64,000 nt of DNA from Nocardia aurea (GTDB taxonomy: Bacteria > Actinomycetota > Actinomycetes > Mycobacteriales > Mycobacteriaceae): positions 310,001 through 374,000 of the forward strand of contig NZ_QCYJ01000130.1 of assembly GCF_003123685.1 (NCBI RefSeq), given 5' to 3'. Below are positions 59,110-64,000 of the stretch, in pieces. Under the pieces are notes generated by a model. It did no database searches, had not been told where the DNA came from, and saw only the letters and a list, made by a program, of their open reading frames with translations. A program made the position numbers and the translations under genes. Each line of letters opens with the position of its first letter. The stretch's first letter is position 1.

Positions 59110-60554
59110 CGGGGCACTCCCATCCGGCGTCGTCGCAGCGCCCGAGGTCCGGGCTGGCCGACCGGGCCGCCGCGTTCACCGGATACCCACTCGCGCGGGT
59201 CCTCACGCAGCACACCGTACGGGCCGTCGAGCACAACGGCGTCGTCCGCGCCGAAAGCGAAACCCGCCGTGTCGGAACGGAAATCCGCCAGGGCGGCGCA
59301 GTAGCTGGTGAGCAGGCCGTCCGCGGTGTGCGCCCACGAGAAATTGGCCGCGTGCTTCACGGCGTCGACACTCATCCGCGCCAGGCGCGGCCGATCGTCG
59401 AGCAGTGCGCCGAGTGCGCCCGCCCAGTCGTCGATGCGGTGTCCGGGGACGAGCAAACCGGTTTCGCCGTGTCGCACCGCGGTGCCGAGTCCGCCGACAT
59501 CGGCGGCCAGGACCGGGGTGCCGCTGGCCTGCGCTTCGATGGCGACCAGACCGAACGACTCGTTGTAACTGGGCACCGCGACCAGGTCCGCCGCGCGATA
59601 CACCTGGACCAGCCGGTCCGGCGGCTGCGGAGGCAGGAAGGTGACCGAATCGCCGATACCGAGTTCGGCGGCCAATTCGATCAGCGCGTCCGGCCGCTGC
59701 AACCCGGTGCCGGACGGGCCGCCGACGATCAGCACCCGCAATCTGCCCGCGCCGCTCGCGTCGCGATCACGCAGTAGTTCCGCGGCGGCGCGCACCAGGA
59801 CATCGGGGGCCTTGAGCGGCTGGATACGACCGACGAACGCGACGATCCGCTCATCGGGAGCCAGACCGAGTTCGGCGCGCGCCGCGGCCTTGTCACCGGG
59901 ACGGTAGCGGGCGAGATCGGCGCCGGGCGGCACCACGTCGATGCGGTCGGCAGGCGCGCCGTAGAGCTCCACGAGCTGACGCGCTTCCTCCGCGGTGTTG
60001 GCGACCATCCGATCGGCCTCCGCGATGACCTGCTTCTCGCCGATCTCCCGCGTCATCGGCTCCGGGCTGTCGCCGTCGGCCAGCGCGGCGTTCTTCACCG
60101 CGGCCAAGGTGTGGGCGGTATGGACCAGCGGCACCCGCCAGCGATCCCTTGCCAGCCAGCCGACCTGGCCGGACAGCCAGTAGTGCGAATGCACGAGGTC
60201 GTAGTGGCCCGGCTGATGCCGCGCCTCCTGGCGGAGAACTTCGGCGGTGAACGGGCACAGCTGGGTCGGAAGATCCTGTTTGTCCAGCCCCTCGAACGGA
60301 CCGGCCACCACATTGCGGACGAGCACCCCCGGCGCCGCCTCCTCGACGGGCGGCAGATCGGAGGAGGTCGCGCGGGTGAAGATCTCGACCTCGATGCCGC
60401 GCCGGGCCAACTGAACGGCGGTTTGCAGCACATACACGTTCATGCCGCCCGCATCGCCGGTGCCGGGTTGGGCAAGCGGTGAGGTGTGCACCGATAGCAC
60501 GGCTATCCGATCGGGCCGTAGATCCGGGCGTTGACTCACATATCCATAGTGCAC
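59106..60554 (-). CDS. mshA: MshA, D-inositol-3-phosphate glycosyltransferase (mycothiol)
   Basis: GT4 enzyme of 482 residues joining UDP-GlcNAc and inositol-3-phosphate, the first step to mycothiol. Seen: VHTSPLAQPGTGDAGGMNVY at about residues 22-41, VHSHYWLSGQVGWLA, VHTAHTLAAVKNAALADGD, VAFVGRIQPLKAPDVLV, and the nucleotide-sugar motif SYNESFGLVAIEAQASGTPV. The C-terminal 50 residues extend beyond the usual end and are Arg/Gly-rich. The GTG at 60554 is used; another GTG at 60539 would remove five residues. Confidence 0.96.
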   Translation of the reverse strand: MHYGYVSQRPDLRPDRIAVLSVHTSPLAQPGTGDAGGMNVYVLQTAVQLARRGIEVEIFTRATSSDLPPVEEAAPGVLVRNVVAGPFEGLDKQDLPTQLCPFTAEVLRQEARHQPGHYDLVHSHYWLSGQVGWLARDRWRVPLVHTAHTLAAVKNAALADGDSPEPMTREIGEKQVIAEADRMVANTAEEARQLVELYGAPADRIDVVPPGADLARYRPGDKAAARAELGLAPDERIVAFVGRIQPLKAPDVLVRAAAELLRDRDASGAGRLRVLIVGGPSGTGLQRPDALIELAAELGIGDSVTFLPPQPPDRLVQVYRAADLVAVPSYNESFGLVAIEAQASGTPVLAADVGGLGTAVRHGETGLLVPGHRIDDWAGALGALLDDRPRLARMSVDAVKHAANFSWAHTADGLLTSYCAALADFRSDTAGFAFGADDAVVLDGPYGVLREDPREWVSGERGGPVGQPGPRALRRRRMGVPR

Positions 60555-60668
60555 GGTGCATCCCCGGCGCCCGCAACCCTGACCGGCCGAGTGACAGCCA
60601 TCACAAGGTATCGGTGACGACGCTCACGCCCGTGGGGCACTCAGGTCGAAAACATGTTCGACCAGGTA

Positions 60669-61487
60669 TTACAGTCCCGCGACGAACGCGGAGACCTCGG
60701 TGACGAAACGGTCGCGGTCCTCGAGGAACAAGCCGTGCTTGGCGCCCTCCCAGAAGGAAGCGCGGGCATTCGGCGCCGTCTGCGCGATATAGCGACCGTT
60801 GTCGACCGGAACGACCGGATCGGCGGTCCCGTGCAGGACGAGCACCGGGATATCGAGCGCGCGCAACATCTCGGTGTTGTCGACCGAACGGTAGAACAGC
60901 GCCTTGCGCACCGCGGGCGGCGTCGCCAGACTCGCGCCGAACAACCGCTGCGCGTCGACTCCGCTGCCGCCGGAACCGGTATTGGCGTCGCCGAACCCGC
61001 CGAAGGCACGAACCGCGCGGCCCGCGCTCTCCTCGAAGACCCCCGGCATGGCGGTCAACAGCGTCGGGCCGGTCTCCGCACCGGGAACATCACGGCCGAT
61101 ATTGGCCATCGACCCGGAATAGACGACGCCCGCGACCGCGCCGGCACCGTGGGCGGCGAGATAGTCCGAGATCACGATGCCCCCGTAGGACCAGCCGAGC
61201 AGCACCGCGCCGGATTCGACCCCCTCGGCCGCGAGCACCGCGGCGATATCGGCGGCCCAGTTCGTCGGGTCGTCGTAGCCGGACGCGGGTGCGCCGGAGT
61301 AGCCGTGCCCACGCAGGTCGACCGCGATCACCCGGTGGCGCTCGGCCAGATCATCGGCCGCTCCGCCCCAACACCGCAGGTCAGCGGCCCAGCCGTGCAC
61401 CAGAACCAACGGCCTGCCCGCGGCCGGACCCGCCGATCGATAGACGATCGCGGTGCCGTCCGCGCTGATCGCTTCCCCAATTGCCAT
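60669..61487 (-). CDS. alpha/beta hydrolase
   Basis: 272 residues with the fold intact: LVLVHGWAADLRCWGG (oxyanion strand), VIAVDLRGHGYSGAP, the nucleophile Ser in VLLGWSYGGIVISDYLA, VLVLHGTADPVVPVDNGRYI with the acid, and EGAKHGLFLEDRD with the His. The substrate is unknown; the shape resembles haloperoxidase/esterase-like proteins. The minus-strand hexamer TAACCT (61500-61495) lies seven bases before the ATG, so the mRNA is likely leaderless. Confidence 0.88.
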   Translation of the reverse strand: MAIGEAISADGTAIVYRSAGPAAGRPLVLVHGWAADLRCWGGAADDLAERHRVIAVDLRGHGYSGAPASGYDDPTNWAADIAAVLAAEGVESGAVLLGWSYGGIVISDYLAAHGAGAVAGVVYSGSMANIGRDVPGAETGPTLLTAMPGVFEESAGRAVRAFGGFGDANTGSGGSGVDAQRLFGASLATPPAVRKALFYRSVDNTEMLRALDIPVLVLHGTADPVVPVDNGRYIAQTAPNARASFWEGAKHGLFLEDRDRFVTEVSAFVAGL

Positions 61488-61494
61488 GGCACCG

Positions 61495-61552
61495 AGGTTA
61501 ACGGTGATCCGGGCAACAGCCCCCACCCCCGCAAACCGCCCGCACCTAGGAT
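61495..61552. promoter_or_regulatory. back-to-back leaderless promoters, hydrolase / SDR
   Basis: In a 72-bp gap, TAACCT (minus, 61500-61495) and TAGGAT (plus, 61547-61552) each end seven bases before their start codon. No ribosome-binding sequence is present on either side. Confidence 0.6.
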
Positions 61553-61559
61553 CGCATCC

Positions 61560-62294
61560 ATGACCAGTCGTATCGCCGTCGTCACGGGAGCCAGTTCGGG
61601 CATCGGAGCAGCCACCGCACGCACACTCGCCGCACAGGGCTGTCACGTCTACGTCGGCGCGCGCAGGCTCGACCGCCTGAAGGATCTGGCCGACGAGATC
61701 GGCGGCACCGCACTGGAACTCGACGTCACCTCCGACGAATCTGTCACGCGTTTCGCCGACGCGATCGAAGCAGCGGACGTGCTGGTCAACAACGCGGGCG
61801 GCGCGAAAGGCATGTCGACCGTCGCCGACGCCGACCTGGACGACTGGCGCTGGATGTGGGAGACCAACGTCCTGGGCACCCTGCGCGTCACCAAGGCGCT
61901 GCTCCCCAAACTGATCGCCTCCGGCGACGGCCTCATCGTCACCATCACCTCGGTCGCGGCCTTCCACGCCTACGACAACGGCTCCGGCTACACCTCGGCC
62001 AAACACGCCCAAGCCGTACTGCACCGCACCCTGCGCGGCGAACTGCTCGGACAGCCCGTCCGGCTCACCGAAATCGCCCCGGGCGCGGTCGAAACCGAAT
62101 TCTCCCTGGTCCGCTTCGACGGCGACGCCGAACGCGCCGCGAAGGTCTACGACGGAATCGACCCACTGGTCGCCGCCGATATCGCCGAAATTGTAGGCTT
62201 CGTCGCCTCGCGCCCACCCCACGTCAACCTCGACCAGATCATCGTCAAACCCCGTGACCAAGCAGACCCCGGCCGCTTCGCCCGAAGGGCGTAA
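61560..62294 (+). CDS. SDR family oxidoreductase (Rv0484c-like)
   Basis: NADP-type short-chain dehydrogenase of 244 residues: VVTGASSGIGAATARTLAAQ with GARRLDRL (Arg suggests NADP), ADVLVNNAGGAKG, ITSVAAFHAYDNGSGYTSAK with catalytic Ser, Tyr and Lys, and ITEIAPGAVETEFSLVRF-like substrate loop. The closest well-known relatives are YdfG-type serine/3-hydroxy acid dehydrogenases. The position matches Rv0484c. Confidence 0.9.
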   Translation: MTSRIAVVTGASSGIGAATARTLAAQGCHVYVGARRLDRLKDLADEIGGTALELDVTSDESVTRFADAIEAADVLVNNAGGAKGMSTVADADLDDWRWMWETNVLGTLRVTKALLPKLIASGDGLIVTITSVAAFHAYDNGSGYTSAKHAQAVLHRTLRGELLGQPVRLTEIAPGAVETEFSLVRFDGDAERAAKVYDGIDPLVAADIAEIVGFVASRPPHVNLDQIIVKPRDQADPGRFARRA

Positions 62295-62350
62295 ATCCCG
62301 AGAAACCGGTAATTTCAACCAACGGGCCACCCCCAAACACACCCACCACA

Positions 62351-62444
62351 AGCGCGAGTCACACAAGCAACCGTTCACAACCGTCTCGCCCCCCACAAGC
62401 GCGAGTCACACAAGCAACCGTTCACAACCGTCTCGCCCCCCACG
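62351..62444 (+). repeat. 47-bp tandem duplication leading into hairpin copy 2
   Basis: Two head-to-tail 47-bp units (62351-62397 and 62398-62444). The following sequence, up to the left arm of the hairpin, is a third, diverged unit: cgagtc-acacaagcaaccg in the duplicates corresponds to cgagtc-ttacgagcgaccg. Most differences are G in the hairpin-linked unit against A in the others. Confidence 0.85.
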
Positions 62445-62580
62445 GAGCGAGTCTTACGAGCGACCGTTCGCGGCCGTCTCGCGTCCGAGCGGTCGAGACA
62501 ATGCGCCGAAGGCGCGAGTATCGACCGCTCGGACGCGAGACAAAAAGGGCCGCGAACCCGCGGCCCCCGGGCCGCCGATA
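62445..62580. repeat. dispersed hairpin element, copy 2
   Basis: Same layout as the copy at 35462-35590: identical 21-bp arms (62476-62496 with 62521-62541), inner stem gcgcc (62503-62507) / ggcgc (62511-62515) around gaa, an a-run, then gggccgcg/cgcggccc. Compared with copy 1 the inner stem changes one A-T pair to C-G on both sides. It ends 14 bases before the mscL ATG, so it lies in the probable 5' leader of mscL. Confidence 0.9.
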
Positions 62581-62593
62581 TCACAGGAGAGGC

Positions 62594-63157
62594 ATGTTCA
62601 AGGGGTTCAAAGATTTTCTGATGCGGGGCAATGTCATCGACCTCGCTGTCGCCGTGGTCATCGGCACCGCGTTCACCGCGGTGGTCACTTCGGTGACCAA
62701 AGGCATCATCAACCCCTTGCTCGCGGTCTTCGGCACCAGTAGTGAGTTGGGTCTGGGTTTCCGACTCGTGTCGAGTAAACCGGCGACGTTCGTCGAGGTC
62801 GGGCCGCTGGTGACCGCGCTGATCAACTTCGTATTGATCGCGGCGGTCCTGTATTTCGTGCTGATCTTGCCGATGAAGACGTTGACCAATCGCTTCGGAC
62901 AGCCGAAGACGAAGGAGCCGTCGGAGGTCGAACTGCTGATCGAGATCCGGAATCTGCTGCGCGAGCAGAATGCCGCCGATCCTCACAATCCCGACGATGG
63001 CACCACCCCGTCTCCGCTGGACGCGGATCCCGACACCGCCGAAGGTGACTCCCGCGAGGGGGTTTCGCGCAACAGCGCGTCCGATGGTCGTGCGCCCGCG
63101 AGTCGGGACGCGGCGGCCAGGGATTCGCGCACCGTCAATTCGCCCGCTCGCGGCTGA
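62594..63157 (+). CDS. mscL: MscL, large-conductance mechanosensitive channel
   Basis: 187 residues. The N-terminal amphipathic helix MFKGFKDFLMRGNVIDLAVA runs into TM1 (VVIGTAFTAVVTSVTKGIINPLL) and TM2 is LVTALINFVLIAAVLYFVLI. The periplasmic loop is short. A cytoplasmic helix (VELLIEIRNLLRE) follows, then a 60-residue disordered tail rich in Asp, Ser and Ala that typical MscL (about 136-150 residues) lacks. The ATG has AGGAGAG four bases upstream. Confidence 0.95.
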   Translation: MFKGFKDFLMRGNVIDLAVAVVIGTAFTAVVTSVTKGIINPLLAVFGTSSELGLGFRLVSSKPATFVEVGPLVTALINFVLIAAVLYFVLILPMKTLTNRFGQPKTKEPSEVELLIEIRNLLREQNAADPHNPDDGTTPSPLDADPDTAEGDSREGVSRNSASDGRAPASRDAAARDSRTVNSPARG

Positions 63158-63163
63158 GCGATC

Positions 63164-64000
63164 TCAGCGACCGCCGGGGGCCTTCGGGGCCACGGGGGTC
63201 GCCGAGACGACGGGCGTGGAGGAACCGTCGACGGCCGACATCGACTGCCACGTAGCCCAGTCGATACTCCAGTCGTAGAGATCACCGTCGGCGGCCGACA
63301 GCGCGATCGAGGTGCCCGTCACTTCGACCGGATCGCCGTAGAGCGCGGTCGGGAAGTAGGCCTGTGCGTCCGAGGGCGAGAGGTTGATACAGCCGTTCGT
63401 GACGTTGGCCGATCCCTGTGCCGACAGCGATTCCGGATTGGCGTGGATGAATTCGCCGTTGTTGGAGATGCGTACGGCCCAGCGTTCCCGCACGTTCTCG
63501 TAGAACGGCGGATTCGACATCATGAAGTCCTCGTATTTCTCGGTGACGACATGCACACCGGACCGCGTCACATTGCGCGGCTCGTTGCCCTCGCCGTAGC
63601 TGACGGCGAAGTCGAATATCGTCTGGCCGTCGCGGACCACCTGCATCCGATGGCTCGGCGCGTCGGCTTTCACGATCTGGCTGCGGCCGATGCGGAAATC
63701 CGAGGTGAGATCGGAATCCCCGTAGACGCCCTTACCGAAATCCAGGCCGTAGAGCTTGGCCGAGACGTGGACCGAAGTGCCGGGCACCCAGTACCGCTCG
63801 GGCCGCCAGTGCAGTCGCGATCCGCCGTTGTCGTCGGGGAACCAGGCCCATCCGCCCGCGGTCGGCGGCTCGGTGGTGACGGTCAGCGCCTTCTCGACCG
63901 CGTCCTTGTTCGATACCGATCCCTTGAATTGCACGATGATCGGCGCGGCGATGCCGACTTCCTGGCCGTCGCCGATATTCAGCGTCGCGGGCGCGGTCGA
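63164..64000 (-). CDS. L,D-transpeptidase, C-terminal part (LprQ/LdtMt5-like)
   Basis: Cell-wall enzyme forming 3-3 peptidoglycan cross-links. The open frame continues past the window edge, so the N-terminus is missing. Seen: an Ig-like domain (VQFKGSVSNKDAVEKALTVT, HWRPERYWVPGTSVHVSAKL) and the YkuD domain with VHVVTEKYEDFMM, IHANPESLSAQGSANVTNGC and INLSPSDAQAYF. The motif usually reads S/T-H-G-C; here Asn (63395-63397) replaces the His before Gly-Cys. The genomic place beside the SDR and mshA matches Rv0483. It is convergent with mscL. Confidence 0.9.
   Translation of the reverse strand, partial: STAPATLNIGDGQEVGIAAPIIVQFKGSVSNKDAVEKALTVTTEPPTAGGWAWFPDDNGGSRLHWRPERYWVPGTSVHVSAKLYGLDFGKGVYGDSDLTSDFRIGRSQIVKADAPSHRMQVVRDGQTIFDFAVSYGEGNEPRNVTRSGVHVVTEKYEDFMMSNPPFYENVRERWAVRISNNGEFIHANPESLSAQGSANVTNGCINLSPSDAQAYFPTALYGDPVEVTGTSIALSAADGDLYDWSIDWATWQSMSAVDGSSTPVVSATPVAPKAPGGR

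Noticed and set aside
1..64000. CRISPR arrays, tRNA or rRNA genes, insertion sequences, prophage
   Set aside because: No regularly spaced direct repeats with unique spacers, no cloverleaf or rRNA sequence, and no transposase or integrase frame was recognised. The tandem repeats found are contiguous without spacers.

Overview
The window is high-GC actinobacterial chromosome. The gene content (menaquinone, mycothiol, SenX3-RegX3, bS22, BldC, an LprQ-like L,D-transpeptidase) and a gene order recalled to match Mycobacterium tuberculosis from about Rv0555 (menD) down to about Rv0483 point to a mycolic-acid actinomycete. Nocardia is the best guess, with Rhodococcus as an alternative. Rex upstream of hemA and the BldC-type regulators argue against Mycobacterium itself. 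No tRNA, rRNA, CRISPR array, transposase or phage gene was recognised.

Layout. 1-2 kb: truncated aldo/keto reductase divergent from a TetR regulator, then two small unknown genes. 2-15.6 kb: menaquinone genes menD, menB, menE and menA, interleaved with a thioesterase, a VOC protein, a drug-type ABC transporter, a large SARP/AfsR-like regulator and a SRPBCC protein. 15.6-23 kb: accessory-looking stretch with a small HTH + Clp-N pair under two matching operators, a Cds1-like PLP enzyme, BldC, an SDR, a DUF5713 protein and a secreted M15-like protein. The last lies in a 1.6-kb block between two near-identical 28-bp copies of the ccsB 3' end. 23-30 kb: one overlapping operon hemL - histidine phosphatase - tlpA - ccdA - resB - ccsB (tetrapyrrole plus cytochrome c maturation). 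30-33.8 kb: small secreted and membrane proteins with much short tandem repetition. 33.8-40.7 kb: hemB, and rex-hemA-hemC-hemD as an overlapping operon with a Rex-type operator in front. 40.7-50.9 kb: glutaredoxin, HAD phosphatase, PlsC-like acyltransferase, epimerase, bS22, HTH protein, proC, thioesterase, TIM-barrel isomerase, a proline-rich membrane protein and Ppx/GppA. 51-61.5 kb: senX3-regX3, secreted peptidase-like hydrolase, gpmA, ROK kinase, YbjN protein, mshA and an alpha/beta hydrolase. 61.5-64 kb: SDR, mscL and a truncated L,D-transpeptidase.

How it fits together. Heme synthesis from glutamyl-tRNA (HemA, HemL, HemB, HemC, HemD), system II cytochrome c assembly (CcdA, TlpA, ResB, CcsB) and menaquinone synthesis supply the respiratory chain. 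Rex ties the heme operon to NADH/NAD balance. Mycothiol synthesis (MshA), a glutaredoxin and the Cds1-like enzyme cover thiol metabolism.

Unusual signals. (1) A dispersed element with a perfect 21-bp inverted repeat is present twice, at 35.5 and 62.5 kb. A compensatory base-pair change lies in its inner stem, and a third copy at 42.1 kb lacks the hairpin core. (2) About a dozen genes have a -10-like hexamer 5-8 nt before the start codon and so are probably leaderless. (3) Short tandem repeats sit at gene ends in several places. (4) There are several well-defined candidate operators.
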